Assembly: GCA_902767015.1 (NCBI GenBank) | Contig: CACXFV010000109.1 | Location: 1-46,552 of the forward strand | Origin: an uncultured Lachnospiraceae bacterium | GTDB taxonomy: Bacteria > Bacillota > Clostridia > Lachnospirales > Lachnospiraceae | Direction of reading: 5' to 3' | Length of the DNA: 46,552 bases | In this document: piece after piece, positions 8,161-17,822 of the stretch | Position numbering within the stretch: the stretch's first letter is position 1 | How the letters are laid out: each line of letters begins with the position of its first letter | The notes under the pieces: model-generated | Database searches by the model: none | Told to the model about the DNA's origin: nothing | The model's input: the letters and a program-made list of their open reading frames with translations, nothing else | Program-made: the position numbers and the translations under genes

Positions 8161-8849
8161 TAAACCCTGAACCGATACCCTACTCCCCATACCGTTTCAA
8201 TATACTGAGGTTTTGATGTAGAATATTCTATCTTCTCTCTGATCTTCTTGATATGCACTGTCACGGTTGCTATATCACCAACTGACTCCATGTCCCAGAT
8301 TTTGTTGAACAATTCTTCCTTTGAAAATACCCTGTTGGGATTCTGCGCCAGAAATACCAGCAAATCAAATTCTTTATTGGTAAAAAACTTTTCCTCACCG
8401 TTAAGATACACTCGTCTGGTCGTCTTGTCAATCCTAAGTCCCCTGACTTCGACCATTTCATTCTGTCTTCCTCCTGAACTGATCAGTCTCTCATACCTCG
8501 CAAGATGAGCCTTTACTCTCGCAACCATCTCACTGGGGCTGAATGGTTTTGTAATATAGTCATCTGCTCCCAGTCCTAATCCCCTGATCTTATCTTCATC
8601 ACTTTTCTTTGCTGAAACAAGCAGAATTGGTGTGTCTTTCTTCCCTCTGATCTCCCTGCATACCTCAAATCCATCTAATTCCGGAAGCATCAGATCCAGT
8701 AAAATCAGGTCAAACTCTTCTTTCAATGCCGCATTCAGACCATCCTCTCCTGATATTTCAATCCTGACCTCAAATCCATCCATTTCAAGATAATCTTTTT
8801 CAAGCTCCGCTATACTTAACTCATCCTCAATAATCAGTATTCTGCTCAT
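8160..8849 (-). CDS. OmpR/PhoB-family response regulator
   Basis: A 229-residue two-component regulator. The receiver domain (residues 1-120) has the acidic pair IIEDE, the phosphoacceptor Asp52 in LLDLMLPELDG, a conserved Ser/Thr position in LLVSAKK and Lys in DDYITKPFSP. The C-terminal winged helix (about 135-228) has FTNKEFDLLVFLAQNPNRVFSKEELFNKIW and ends ETVWGVGYRFRV, typical of DNA-binding OmpR regulators. I start it at MSRILIIEDE: the longer frame (MNRRLRQI) contains the AGGAGG itself, 12 bases before this ATG. It overlaps the end of the sensor kinase gene by 23 bp, so the pair is translationally coupled. The signal is unknown. Confidence 0.94.
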   Translation of the reverse strand: MSRILIIEDELSIAELEKDYLEMDGFEVRIEISGEDGLNAALKEEFDLILLDLMLPELDGFEVCREIRGKKDTPILLVSAKKSDEDKIRGLGLGADDYITKPFSPSEMVARVKAHLARYERLISSGGRQNEMVEVRGLRIDKTTRRVYLNGEEKFFTNKEFDLLVFLAQNPNRVFSKEELFNKIWDMESVGDIATVTVHIKKIREKIEYSTSKPQYIETVWGVGYRFRV

Positions 8850-10353
8850 AATCTGTCGTAACCTCCTGTTCATAGTATTTTCTCAAGATAAAATGCATTA
8901 CCGTACCTGTATTAATCAGACTGGTCGCCCAGATTTTTCCACCGTGGGCTTCTATAATTTTTTTGGCAATCGCCAATCCTATGCCACTGCCGCCTTCCTC
9001 TGAATTTCTTGATGAATCTGTCCTGTAAAATCTGTCAAATATATATGGCAGCTCTTTTTTGCCAATTCCTTTTCCATTATCCTCTATCTCTACATGTATA
9101 AAATCTTCCTCATCATTAATTTTTATATTAACCATCCCTCTCTTACCGCCTATATATTTAACAGAATTGCTGATAATGTTATTAATTACACGTTTTAACT
9201 GCTCTGCATCTGCTATGAAAACCACATCCTTATCCACATAATTAAAATATGTCAGCACAATATTTTCAGACTCCAATTCTACAGAAATCTCTTCAATACA
9301 ATCGGAAAAATACTTATCAACATTTACCTTCTCAAAATTATACGGAACATTATTAGTATCAATCCTCGAATACAGCGTCAGTTCTCCGATGAGTCTGTCC
9401 ATATCATTTGCCTTATGATAGATGGTCTTAATATACTTATCCATTTTCTCCGGCGTATTCGCCACTCCATCCATAATTCCCTCTACATAGCCTTTAATGG
9501 CAGTAATCGGTGTCTTTAAATCATGTGAAATATTGCTGATCAGCTCTTTATTTTCATCATCATATTGTACACGTTCCTCTGCTGAATCTTTCAGTCTCTT
9601 TCTCATATTTTCAAAATCCGCACACAATACTCCAAATTCATCTTTGCCTGTTCTTTCCAGTACAAAATCCAAATCTCCCTCTGTAATCCTCCTTGTGGCA
9701 TCTGTCAATTTATTAAGCGGCCGCATGACACTCCTTTGAATCCAAATTGCCAGCACAACTGCCGTAAGAATAATAATGGCAATGACAGAAATACATATCT
9801 GAAACATAATTTTTTTGACGCGCATAATGGCTCTGTCCATAATTGTTACAATATACAGACTTTCCACATTTTGACCGCCTATATCAAAGGTCAGCTGTTT
9901 AATCAGATACTTATAGTCACCATATATATAGGAATTTCCAAGATAGGAGCTTGGATAATCATAATCCCCCCTATAGCTTGGAAGATTATCTGCCAGCGAC
10001 TTTTCCTCCTCCAAGCAACCGTTATAGAGCAACTGATTATTCACCTTTGCAACAATAAATGAATGCTTATTCTTAAGTTCTTTATTGATACTCTCAAGGT
10101 AATTCTCATCCATAAGCTTTGAAGGTCTCGTCTGAATATCCTGAATGATTTTATTATATTCCTTTATGGTAAGTTTATTATATACTTTGGTCTGATTCGC
10201 AAGCCCATCAATTCCGACATGATCAATGTCATATTTATTTTCAACGGATTTAATATGAACATTAAGGATACCTGCAAACAGAATTGCCAGCACTGCAATC
10301 GGAATAATGATGATAACAGCAAATGAAATCTTTATTTTGGTTTTTAACTTCAT
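8827..10353 (-). CDS. Sensor histidine kinase (HAMP-HisKA-HATPase)
   Basis: A 508-residue membrane sensor paired with the downstream regulator. It has a first membrane segment at about 10-32, an extracytoplasmic domain of about 145 residues with no recognised fold, a second membrane segment at about 181-205, and a HAMP linker. The HisKA motif SHDLKTPITAIKGY has the phospho-acceptor His277. The ATPase domain shows the N box (INNIISNSVKYIG), G1 (DNGKGIG), F (FDRFYR) and G2 (GGSGIGLAIAKKI). The C-terminus has an odd hydrophilic tail with a repeated TTDYEQNTDY pattern where the gene runs into the regulator. GAAGGAAAG precedes the ATG. Confidence 0.95.
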   Translation of the reverse strand: MKLKTKIKISFAVIIIIPIAVLAILFAGILNVHIKSVENKYDIDHVGIDGLANQTKVYNKLTIKEYNKIIQDIQTRPSKLMDENYLESINKELKNKHSFIVAKVNNQLLYNGCLEEEKSLADNLPSYRGDYDYPSSYLGNSYIYGDYKYLIKQLTFDIGGQNVESLYIVTIMDRAIMRVKKIMFQICISVIAIIILTAVVLAIWIQRSVMRPLNKLTDATRRITEGDLDFVLERTGKDEFGVLCADFENMRKRLKDSAEERVQYDDENKELISNISHDLKTPITAIKGYVEGIMDGVANTPEKMDKYIKTIYHKANDMDRLIGELTLYSRIDTNNVPYNFEKVNVDKYFSDCIEEISVELESENIVLTYFNYVDKDVVFIADAEQLKRVINNIISNSVKYIGGKRGMVNIKINDEEDFIHVEIEDNGKGIGKKELPYIFDRFYRTDSSRNSEEGGSGIGLAIAKKIIEAHGGKIWATSLINTGTVMHFILRKYYEQEVTTDYEQNTDY

Positions 10354-10506
10354 GATATCTTTCCTTCAATAAATTCCTCTCCTGCACAAGGACACCCCCT
10401 GCATCAAATTGGTCCCCGAGCTGTTCATCACGCTGAAGCGGATTTGCGTGTATATTATCAATAATATGTTACCACATTATGCAGGATTATACTAATGAAT
10501 AATTTA

Positions 10507-10543
10507 TTAAAAAAAGTGCGCCCGGGCGGGCACACTTTTAAGA
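10507..10543 (-). terminator. Intrinsic terminator downstream of metK
   Basis: On the minus strand an AAAAGTGTGCCCG stem with a GC-rich loop closes with CGCACTTTTTTTAA. It lies about 75 bp beyond the metK stop. The rest of the 10354-10618 gap is the upstream region of the sensor kinase and holds no gene. Confidence 0.8.
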
Positions 10544-10618
10544 GAATTTTCCTAAGCCAATTCTCCGTACAGCCATTATTTGGTCTGGGTTGTTCCTTAT
10601 GTATTTCAAAAAAATTAA

Positions 10619-11806
10619 TTATAAGTATTTTTTGAGGAGCTCTGCCTTGTCTGTTTTCTCCCACGGAAGGTCTAAATCGTTTCTTCCAAAATGTCCATAT
10701 GCTGCTGTCTGCTTGTAAATTGGTCTTCGCAAATCAAGCATTTTGATAATTCCGGCTGGTCTCAGATCAAAATTTTCCCTGATAATTTCCACTATCCTGT
10801 CGTTGCTTATCTTACCTGTACCAAAGGTATCTACCATAACAGATGTGGGATGTGCCACACCGATTGCGTAGGAGAGCTGTATCTCACACTTATCCGCAAT
10901 TCCGGCAGCAACAATATTTTTTGCAACATATCTCGCAGCGTAAGCAGCGGAACGATCAACTTTTGTACTGTCCTTTCCAGAAAATGCCCCACCGCCATGA
11001 CGCGCATATCCACCATAAGTATCCACAATAATCTTCCGTCCGGTAAGTCCGCTGTCACCATTAGGTCCGCCTATGACAAAGCGTCCCGTCGGGTTGATAA
11101 AAAACTTTGTATTCTCATCTACAAGCTCACCGGGAAGTACCGTATCAAAGACATATTTTTTTATATCCTGATGTATCTGTTCCTGCGTCACATCAGCATC
11201 ATGCTGTGTTGACAGAACTACGGCATTCAGGTGTACCGGCTTACCATTCTCATCGTATTCCACTGTAACCTGTGTCTTTCCGTCAGGTCTTAAATACGGT
11301 AATGTACCGTTCTTTCTAACCTCTGTGAGCTTTCTTGACAACTTATGGGCAAGTGCTATCGGATATGGCATATATTCCTCTGTCTCATTGGTCGCATAGC
11401 CAAACATCATGCCCTGATCTCCTGCGCCTATCGCCTCAATCTGCTCCTCTGTCATGGCGTTATCCCTGGCCTCCAGTGCCTTGTCCACACCCATTGCGAT
11501 ATCTGCCGACTGCTCATCAAGGGCAATCATCACACCACAGGTATTGCCGTCAAATCCTTTCTCAGAAGCATCATATCCTATATCAAGAATGGTATCTCTT
11601 ACAATCTTCTGATAATTCACCAATGCCTTCGAAGAAATTTCTCCCATCACCAGCACAAGACCGGTAGTAACGGCCGTCTCGCACGCTACTCTGCTCATAG
11701 GATCCTGTCTGATCAGCTCATCAAGTATTGCATCCGAAATCTGGTCACATATCTTATCAGGATGTCCTTCGGTAACTGATTCTGAAGTAAATAATAATTT
11801 TTCCAT
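10619..11806 (-). CDS. metK: S-adenosylmethionine synthetase
   Basis: A 395-residue enzyme that makes SAM from methionine and ATP, releasing phosphate and diphosphate. It begins [22 protein letters not shown], the hallmark N-terminus with the ATP-binding GHPDK. It also carries [30 protein letters not shown] and the phosphate-binding loop [19 protein letters not shown]. Length is normal for the family. The frame extends six codons upstream, but GAGGG lies just before this ATG, so 11806 is the better start. It is preceded by a SAM-I riboswitch leader of about 380 nt and its own promoter, so transcription should fall when SAM is plentiful. Confidence 0.98.
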   Translation of the reverse strand: MEKLLFTSESVTEGHPDKICDQISDAILDELIRQDPMSRVACETAVTTGLVLVMGEISSKALVNYQKIVRDTILDIGYDASEKGFDGNTCGVMIALDEQSADIAMGVDKALEARDNAMTEEQIEAIGAGDQGMMFGYATNETEEYMPYPIALAHKLSRKLTEVRKNGTLPYLRPDGKTQVTVEYDENGKPVHLNAVVLSTQHDADVTQEQIHQDIKKYVFDTVLPGELVDENTKFFINPTGRFVIGGPNGDSGLTGRKIIVDTYGGYARHGGGAFSGKDSTKVDRSAAYAARYVAKNIVAAGIADKCEIQLSYAIGVAHPTSVMVDTFGTGKISNDRIVEIIRENFDLRPAGIIKMLDLRRPIYKQTAAYGHFGRNDLDLPWEKTDKAELLKKYL

Positions 11807-12008
11807 TTGTCCCTCTTTCCGCACTGTTTTATCATTACAATCTTTGTAACAGTTCCACCGGACATCATTAACAAAATGCCTTCCGGTTCATGGAATTTTT
11901 CTGTTACCAATCTTTTATATCGGACAGTTAACAGCGCTAATCCTCACGGCTCCCGGCAACTTTTACAACATAAAATCCTTCGTCCGCTCTTACTTTGTCC
12001 GTATAACA
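11807..12008 (-). other. metK leader between riboswitch terminator and start codon
   Basis: About 200 bases of untranslated leader between the riboswitch terminator and metK. I see no gene here. A short frame on the same strand lacks a Shine-Dalgarno site and overlaps metK. Confidence 0.55.
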
Positions 12009-12034
12009 AATAAAAAGTCCACATCAAGTGGACT
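12009..12034 (-). terminator. Riboswitch-controlled terminator ahead of metK
   Basis: On the minus strand, AAGTCCAC, loop TTGAT, GTGGACTT is followed by TTTATTT. The 5' half of this stem (TCCACTT) can instead pair with AAGTGGA at the 3' end of the aptamer's P1 region (about 12052-12058), giving a ready anti-terminator. Confidence 0.88.
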
Positions 12035-12153
12035 TAAACATACCGTTAAACTTCCACTTATTGTTCGATTTCTCGCTCAGGTTAGCACCTTCCACTACGG
12101 GGGGGGTTGCCGGGTTTCACAGATCCTTGTATCTCCACCACTCTTAATAAGAG
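12009..12153 (-). ncRNA. SAM-I (S-box) riboswitch with expression platform
   Basis: Read on the minus strand from 12153, the leader shows the S-box core: CTCTTATTAAGAGTGGTGGAG, then GTGAAACCCGGCAACC, then AAGGTGCTAA. The P1 helix can form between CTTATT and AATAAG (12057-12062). The expression platform is the terminator at 12009-12034, with an anti-terminator that uses the strand next to P1. With SAM bound, P1 is held and the terminator forms, shutting off metK. A run of eight C residues sits in the P3 region, which is unusual. Confidence 0.95.
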
Positions 12154-12189
12154 AATTATCAATATGAACTTTTCAAATTTCATAAAGAT

Positions 12190-12218
12190 ACGATAGCAAA
12201 AAAATGTTCATATGTCAA
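12190..12218 (-). promoter_or_regulatory. Sigma-A promoter for the metK riboswitch transcript
   Basis: Minus-strand TTGACA (12213-12218), 17-base spacer, TATCGT (12190-12195). It lies about 40 bp before the aptamer. Confidence 0.6.
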
Positions 12219-12235
12219 CCGGAATTATTAAAAAG

Positions 12236-13345
12236 TTACGAACGCTCCAATATATCCGCAATTCTCTTACAAGCCGTTCCATCCCCATAAGGATTTGAGG
12301 CATGGCTCATCTTATGATATTCTTCCTCATCCTCAAGCAATCTCTTAAATTCTGTGTATATGGTTTCCTCATCTGTTCCAACCAGTTTTAAAGTTCCTGC
12401 CGCTATGCCCTCCGGACGTTCTGTTGTGTCCCTCATGACAAGCACTGGTTTTCCAAGCGAAGGTGCCTCTTCCTGAATCCCTCCGCTGTCTGTGAGTATC
12501 ATAAAGCATCTGGACATAAAATTATGAAAATCTATCACCTCTAACGGCTCTATAATGTGTATTCTGTCTTCACTTCCCAGAATCCTGTCTGCCGTCTCTC
12601 TTACCACCGGATTCATATGAATAGGATATATCGCTTTCACATCAGGATGCTCTTCAATAATTCTCAAAATCGCGCGAAACATATGCTGCATCGGCTCCCC
12701 CAGATTTTCTCTTCTGTGAGCGGTAATCATAATGAGTCTGCTTCCCTCCGCCCACTCAAGCTCCGGATGAGTATACTCCTTCCTCACCGTTGTCTGCAAG
12801 GCATCAATTGCTGTATTTCCGGTAACATAAATATCCTCCGGATTTTTTCCCTCCCTTAAAAGCGAGTCTTTAGAATGCTCTGTAGGCGCAAAATGGTATT
12901 TTGCAATAATTCCCACCGCCTGTCTGTTAAATTCCTCCGGATACGGTGAATAAATGTTGTAAGTTCTAAGTCCTGCCTCCACATGTCCCACCGGTATCCT
13001 CATATAAAAGCACGCAAGTCCCACTGTAAATGTGGTAGAGGTGTCACCATGCACCAACACCACATCCGGTTTCACTTCCTCAAGGATTGTCTTCACACTC
13101 TCAAGAATATTGATTGTCACATCAAAAAGCGACTGCCTGTCCTTCATAATATTCATATCATAATCAGGTATCACTTCAAAAGCGTCTAACACCTGATGCA
13201 GCATCTCCCTGTGCTGTCCCGAAACGCACACAATTGTCTCAATATGCTCTCTTGTCCTCAGCTCTTTCACAAGGGGACACATTTTAATCGCTTCCGGTCT
13301 TGTTCCAAAGACCACCATAATCTTTTTCTTTACAAAATTATCCAT
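12236..13345 (-). CDS. wecB: UDP-N-acetylglucosamine 2-epimerase (non-hydrolysing)
   Basis: A 369-residue cytosolic enzyme that converts UDP-GlcNAc to UDP-ManNAc for surface polysaccharides or teichoic-acid linkage units. Landmarks are GTRPEAIKMCPL at the N-terminus, VLVHGDTSTTF, GHVEAGLRTYN, ITAHRRENLGEP and the sugar-nucleotide loop DSGGIQEEAPSLGKPVLVMR. The length matches the family (about 370-380). It is the last gene of the six-gene polysaccharide run, about 60 bp after the DHHW gene, which suggests that ManNAc or a derivative enters that polymer. The alternative name mnaA is equally valid. Confidence 0.96.
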   Translation of the reverse strand: MDNFVKKKIMVVFGTRPEAIKMCPLVKELRTREHIETIVCVSGQHREMLHQVLDAFEVIPDYDMNIMKDRQSLFDVTINILESVKTILEEVKPDVVLVHGDTSTTFTVGLACFYMRIPVGHVEAGLRTYNIYSPYPEEFNRQAVGIIAKYHFAPTEHSKDSLLREGKNPEDIYVTGNTAIDALQTTVRKEYTHPELEWAEGSRLIMITAHRRENLGEPMQHMFRAILRIIEEHPDVKAIYPIHMNPVVRETADRILGSEDRIHIIEPLEVIDFHNFMSRCFMILTDSGGIQEEAPSLGKPVLVMRDTTERPEGIAAGTLKLVGTDEETIYTEFKRLLEDEEEYHKMSHASNPYGDGTACKRIADILERS

Positions 13346-13405
13346 CCTTTACCTCATCTCCTAATCCTTCCTGTTGTGATATTGTCTTTCTTTTGATGAT
13401 TTTTC

Positions 13406-14635
13406 TCACTCACACATTCTCTTCATTTCTCCGCCAAAGGAGCTTCCAACCACAAGTCCTGCCAGATTTATCATAAAACTGTCCACCTTATATTCCTCCA
13501 CAAGCTCTAATACCTTCTGTTTTCCTCCATTGAACACACGGGGATCAATCATAATAATCTTGTCAAATTGTTTTGCAATCCACGGCACCAGCGCATTTCC
13601 ATAGGAATCATTTACCATCATTAAGACACCGCCCCCCTTGTTGCCGCCTTCTACCACTACATACTGATAAGATCTCTCCACAAAGGTATAATATCCTGCT
13701 CTTGACGAATCCACCAAAAGTTCATGAATCCCCTCTGTGATATCTGCTCCCTCGACACCATAAGCATCCTCATATACATCTGTTCCGTAATCGTAATAGG
13801 AATAAGTATCCGGCGGTATATCACCAATCTCATTATCATGCATTACCGCAAGATACCCCAAAAATTCTCCCGTGATAATCTCCTCAAAAGACTCCGGATT
13901 CACTAAATTCTTGCCAAATTCCGCAAGCAGTGCATTAGCCCCAAAGGAAGCGCCGAAATGTGTCCAGTGATGGTCTGTCCTGAAATATATCTTATTGATA
14001 CCATAGGTATCACATGCCATGTCAACAGGGGAATACGCATCTATCTTTTTTACCTCATCAGAAACCGCAGAATAAATAATGGAGATTAAATCTGCCTGAC
14101 TGTCTGTATACTGCTTACAATAGTCCGTCTCAAATTCTATTCTCGTAGGACTGAGCATCATATATTTATTCACGCCTTGTGGCATCATATGATAAAGTTC
14201 GTTGCTATATTTAATAATATCCCTGACATAATCCTCATTCGATATACACAAGGCAATAATCCTGTCACTTAAGATCAATGCGTCCGACCCTATGTCCTTG
14301 CGGTCGCTGTCTGCAATGGTAATCTGCATCTCCTGCTCTTTTTTCATCATACCTTCAAATTTTGTCGCTGTTTTTATCATGCCATCCCGGTTCATAACAT
14401 GGTCATTTAAAAATGAATTCAACTGTGAGGTAAATCCACCATTAAACCAGTTCCTGACAGACAGCTGTGGCGCCTTCGACAAAGTTCTGTTCTCTTTCTC
14501 TGATACTGTCTTTTTATCCGTAAAAGCATACAATGTCATTACTGATACAATGATCATCGCCATCATCACCAATCCAAAGCTGAATTTAAGCTGAAAAGGA
14601 TTATGATAGTTTTTACTTTGATTTTGATTCTCCAT
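13406..14635 (-). CDS. DHHW family protein (AlgJ/AlgX-like polysaccharide acetylation partner)
   Basis: A 409-residue protein with one N-terminal membrane anchor (about 19-38) and an external domain. It carries the family-naming motif TDHHWTHFG (Asp221-His222-His223-Trp224) and a downstream NDSYGNALVPWI segment that matches the serine-bearing region of SGNH-type AlgJ/AlgX proteins. In alginate and related systems, these proteins receive acetyl groups from an MBOAT partner and place them on the exported glycan. The MBOAT gene lies directly upstream (76 bp), which supports that role here. I start at the ATG with AGGAGG nine bases before; the longer frame has no Shine-Dalgarno. Confidence 0.88.
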   Translation of the reverse strand: MENQNQSKNYHNPFQLKFSFGLVMMAMIIVSVMTLYAFTDKKTVSEKENRTLSKAPQLSVRNWFNGGFTSQLNSFLNDHVMNRDGMIKTATKFEGMMKKEQEMQITIADSDRKDIGSDALILSDRIIALCISNEDYVRDIIKYSNELYHMMPQGVNKYMMLSPTRIEFETDYCKQYTDSQADLISIIYSAVSDEVKKIDAYSPVDMACDTYGINKIYFRTDHHWTHFGASFGANALLAEFGKNLVNPESFEEIITGEFLGYLAVMHDNEIGDIPPDTYSYYDYGTDVYEDAYGVEGADITEGIHELLVDSSRAGYYTFVERSYQYVVVEGGNKGGGVLMMVNDSYGNALVPWIAKQFDKIIMIDPRVFNGGKQKVLELVEEYKVDSFMINLAGLVVGSSFGGEMKRMCE

Positions 14636-14711
14636 GTTAACAGACCTCCTGTTATGATATCCTTTTTCCGTCAACGGAACATTCACAAAATATCTTCAAT
14701 CATCACCAGTT

Positions 14712-16115
14712 CTAAAATCTGAAATATAGGAATGGATTATATGTCTGATTGATAATCAATATGAAGCACAGAATATATAGAACACAGAATCCCAGACTTC
14801 TGGCAATATTTCCAAGGAAGGTATCCTGCTTAAAAATCCTTTTCCCTATATTCGCCGGCAGCGGTGTACATGCAATTACCATAAACGGCATTGACCACAC
14901 ATACTTATAGACAATCGTTTTCTCTGCCAGTGACATACTGATTGTACTTCCAATTCCTAAAAGTGTCCTGAGAGCAACTAAAAGCTGATGGATATCTGTA
15001 AAGTAAAACAGGGACATACTATAGGTGATAATGATCATAACCAGAAGATTTCCTGTAACAGGTATTTTCGATACATCAATCCCTGCCTTCTTCTTAAGAT
15101 TTCTCTCAAGCACCAGCATACCTGCAAAGAATAACCCCCACATGACAAAGTTCCAGCTTGCACCATGCCACAATCCGGTAAGCATCCATACTGCCAGTGT
15201 GTTAAAATACTGATGCTTTCTGTTGCCCCCAAGAGGGATGTATACATAATCTTTAAAAAATGAACCCAGCGATATATGCCATCTTCTCCAAAAATCGGCA
15301 ATGCTGTTCGCCATGTACGGATAGTTGAAATTCTCCTTGTAGTCAAAACCGAATACCTTTCCCAGTCCAATTGCCATATCTGAATATCCTGAAAAGTCAA
15401 AGTACAGCTGCAGGGTAAACATAATAATCCCCACCCATATCGCTTTGGTGGATATTCCGTCAAAATTATTGGTGAGAAGGGAAGTTGCAATATTTCCTGC
15501 ATAATTGGCAAATACTACCTTTTTGCCAAGTCCAATGGAAAACCGGAACATTCCATTGACAAATCCCTGCATATTCTCATCCCTATTTTGAATCTGCCTG
15601 TCAATGTCAGAATACCGGACAATCGGTCCTGCAATCAGCTGCGGAAACATAGCGATATATAACAAGAGATTGGCATAGCTCTCCTGTACATTGGCATCTT
15701 TTCTATACACATCCACCACATAGGTGAGTGCCTGAAACGTAAAAAATGAAATACCAATGGGCATTCTGATATGCAATAACGGCAGATGCGCTCCTGTGAT
15801 ACTATTCATCGAGCTGACAAAAAAGTCAAAATATTTTACCACAAACAGAACGGACAGATTAACAGCAACTATCACTGCCAAAAACTTTTTCCGTCCTGCG
15901 TTATCACTCATGACACTGACTTTCTTTGCAAAAACAAAATCCACGTAGGTAAGGAGCAGTATTGCTACAATCCAAAGTGGTTCACCCCATGCATAAAACA
16001 CAAGGGATACAAGCAGTAATATTAAATTTCTGGTTTTTCTCTCTTTTGCAAGGAAATATAGTATCAAAGATACCGGTAAAAATATTCCCATGAAAATGAC
16101 ACTTGAAAATACCAT
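14712..16115 (-). CDS. MBOAT family O-acyltransferase (AlgI/DltB-like)
   Basis: A 467-residue polytopic membrane protein that moves acyl groups, probably acetyl, across the membrane for attachment to an exported polymer. Motifs include MPIGISFFTFQALTYVVDVYR, the membrane re-entrant region FWRRWHISLGSFFKDYVYIPLGGNR split around His280, and the catalytic His317 in LTGLWHGASWNF. The length is usual for AlgI/PatA-type members. There is no D-alanine carrier system nearby, and the partner downstream is a DHHW protein, so polysaccharide O-acetylation fits better than DltB-type alanylation. GAGGG precedes the ATG. Confidence 0.93.
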   Translation of the reverse strand: MVFSSVIFMGIFLPVSLILYFLAKERKTRNLILLLVSLVFYAWGEPLWIVAILLLTYVDFVFAKKVSVMSDNAGRKKFLAVIVAVNLSVLFVVKYFDFFVSSMNSITGAHLPLLHIRMPIGISFFTFQALTYVVDVYRKDANVQESYANLLLYIAMFPQLIAGPIVRYSDIDRQIQNRDENMQGFVNGMFRFSIGLGKKVVFANYAGNIATSLLTNNFDGISTKAIWVGIIMFTLQLYFDFSGYSDMAIGLGKVFGFDYKENFNYPYMANSIADFWRRWHISLGSFFKDYVYIPLGGNRKHQYFNTLAVWMLTGLWHGASWNFVMWGLFFAGMLVLERNLKKKAGIDVSKIPVTGNLLVMIIITYSMSLFYFTDIHQLLVALRTLLGIGSTISMSLAEKTIVYKYVWSMPFMVIACTPLPANIGKRIFKQDTFLGNIARSLGFCVLYILCFILIINQTYNPFLYFRF

Positions 16116-16184
16116 TCGTACCCTCTTTTCTCCTACCTGTCAGCAGTTCTTTTTTATTCGTCAAAACTATGAGCCTCTCGAAGC

Positions 16185-17822
16185 TCATCCCAAAAGGGAA
16201 TCCTTCTTTTTTAAAAGCATCGCCCTAAAATCCTTTGCCGTGAAACCAATACATCCCTGAAATGCATTATTTTCATATTCCGGCAAAATATCCACATCCC
16301 TGATTTCTATATTTTTCAGCGACAGACAATTTCTAAACGCAGCCTGCTCTATTTTTTTTAAACGGATAAAGCTTAGCTTTTCAAGTGCGACACATTCCGA
16401 AAAGGCATATTCTTCAATAACACTTAAGTTACTGTTTTCACCTATTACCACATTTTTTAACTTATCGCAACTGTAAAAAGCATAGCCGCCGATTTTCTCA
16501 ACCGAATCCGGTATATAGATTGTCTCCAATGCATCACAGTCATAAAACATCGCTGTTCTGATTTCTGTCGCCCCATCCGGTATGATGATACTCTTTAATT
16601 TGTCATTGTCCCGGAAAGCATAGTAATCAATTGCCTCAAATTCCTCCAAATCATCAAATTTGATACAGTGGTCGCCAAAAAAATGGCACTCCATATAATC
16701 AAAATTATGTCTCTGCTTCACAGCAATCGTCTTTGTCTGATGAAGGTCTACCTTTGCCCCCTTTAAGACCTCCTCGTCAAAATCGTCTTTCGCTACGGAC
16801 CTCGCACTCTTTTCTGCACTGAGATATCCATATACCTTGCACCCCTCTGTTATCACCAGATTTCCTACGGCGACTGCCGATTTATCTCTGCCCACCTTAC
16901 CGATGATAACATCCGGTCCAATATATATATCTGCACCGGCAAATACATTGCCTAACACTCTCACACCTTTTTCGAGTATCACTACCTCATCCGCGAAGAT
17001 ATTGCCTGTCACGACGGCATTGGCTCTCACATGAATGCTCTGATCTGATTTTAAATCTCCGTATACAACAGCGGCTGACCTTACCAACAGATTATGCTTT
17101 GTAATGACCGTACTCTTACATTCAGACTCCGCATCAATTTCTCTGATATCCCGCTCAATCCTCATGTATACCGGTGCCTCTTTATTGATAACCGTATCAA
17201 ACGGGGTGACATCTATGACCTGCACATAGGTTCTGACTTCAATCACAGGCGCATATGCCCTCTTAAAGGTGCAGCCCGGCTCAATGACCACCCTGTTTGC
17301 CGAAGTAAGATTCGCATTAATTTTCGACTTTTTTTTGAGAACAGCCAGTTGCACAGCATCCGCCCATCTTGCTACACTGCTGTTTTCGCCTATTACCACT
17401 GTTTTATCACCGGCGACTGCCCTGAGATTTGTTTTTTCTGCAAATTCTATATTCTCCTTCGCATAAATCTCTTTGTTGAAATTCACACCGTTTTTATGCA
17501 AGATAACCGGCTCCACAACATAGCACACCTTATCCACATTGTAGCCGATATTTCTCTTTCCATCCCACACAATGAGCTTCTCCTTCTTTGAGAGTTGAAT
17601 TTCTTCTGTCTCTCTGGAAGTGGTATCTCTGGATACATTTTCCATCGCCTTAGTAAGCATCGATTTAAACGATAGGACAAAATATCTGGGTGTCTTCACA
17701 TTGTCATTTCTTACCATCAATGAATATTCAATATCATCACGTATCTGTACATATCTGCTTAAGGTAAATGGAAAAAGAAAAATTGCTAAAAAAATCAAAA
17801 TACATATCATTAATGTAATCAA
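16185..17822 (-). CDS. Membrane-anchored protein joining a bactofilin-like beta-helix to BspA-type leucine-rich repeats
   Basis: About 545 residues. It has an N-terminal membrane segment (LMICILIFLAIFLFPF). A long middle part has repeating short strands typical of polymer-forming bactofilins, such as VVYGDLKSDQSIHVRANAVV, VTGNIFADEVVILEKGVRV and LGNVFAGADIYIGPDVII. A C-terminal LRR_5 block then has YAFRDNDKLKSIIIPDGAT, IYIPDSVEKIGGYAFYSCDKL and similar repeats. The frame extends to an ATG at 17879 that lacks a Shine-Dalgarno. A TTG at 17822, six bases after GAGGGGGTG and overlapping the upstream TGA, is the better start and implies coupled translation. It probably scaffolds the polysaccharide machinery; that role is inferred. 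Confidence 0.85.
   Translation of the reverse strand: MITLMICILIFLAIFLFPFTLSRYVQIRDDIEYSLMVRNDNVKTPRYFVLSFKSMLTKAMENVSRDTTSRETEEIQLSKKEKLIVWDGKRNIGYNVDKVCYVVEPVILHKNGVNFNKEIYAKENIEFAEKTNLRAVAGDKTVVIGENSSVARWADAVQLAVLKKKSKINANLTSANRVVIEPGCTFKRAYAPVIEVRTYVQVIDVTPFDTVINKEAPVYMRIERDIREIDAESECKSTVITKHNLLVRSAAVVYGDLKSDQSIHVRANAVVTGNIFADEVVILEKGVRVLGNVFAGADIYIGPDVIIGKVGRDKSAVAVGNLVITEGCKVYGYLSAEKSARSVAKDDFDEEVLKGAKVDLHQTKTIAVKQRHNFDYMECHFFGDHCIKFDDLEEFEAIDYYAFRDNDKLKSIIIPDGATEIRTAMFYDCDALETIYIPDSVEKIGGYAFYSCDKLKNVVIGENSNLSVIEEYAFSECVALEKLSFIRLKKIEQAAFRNCLSLKNIEIRDVDILPEYENNAFQGCIGFTAKDFRAMLLKKKDSLLG

Noticed and set aside
14712-16115. DltB (D-alanylation of teichoic acids)
   Set aside because: The MBOAT fold is shared, but no dltA, dltC or dltD is present and the neighbour is a DHHW acetylation protein.
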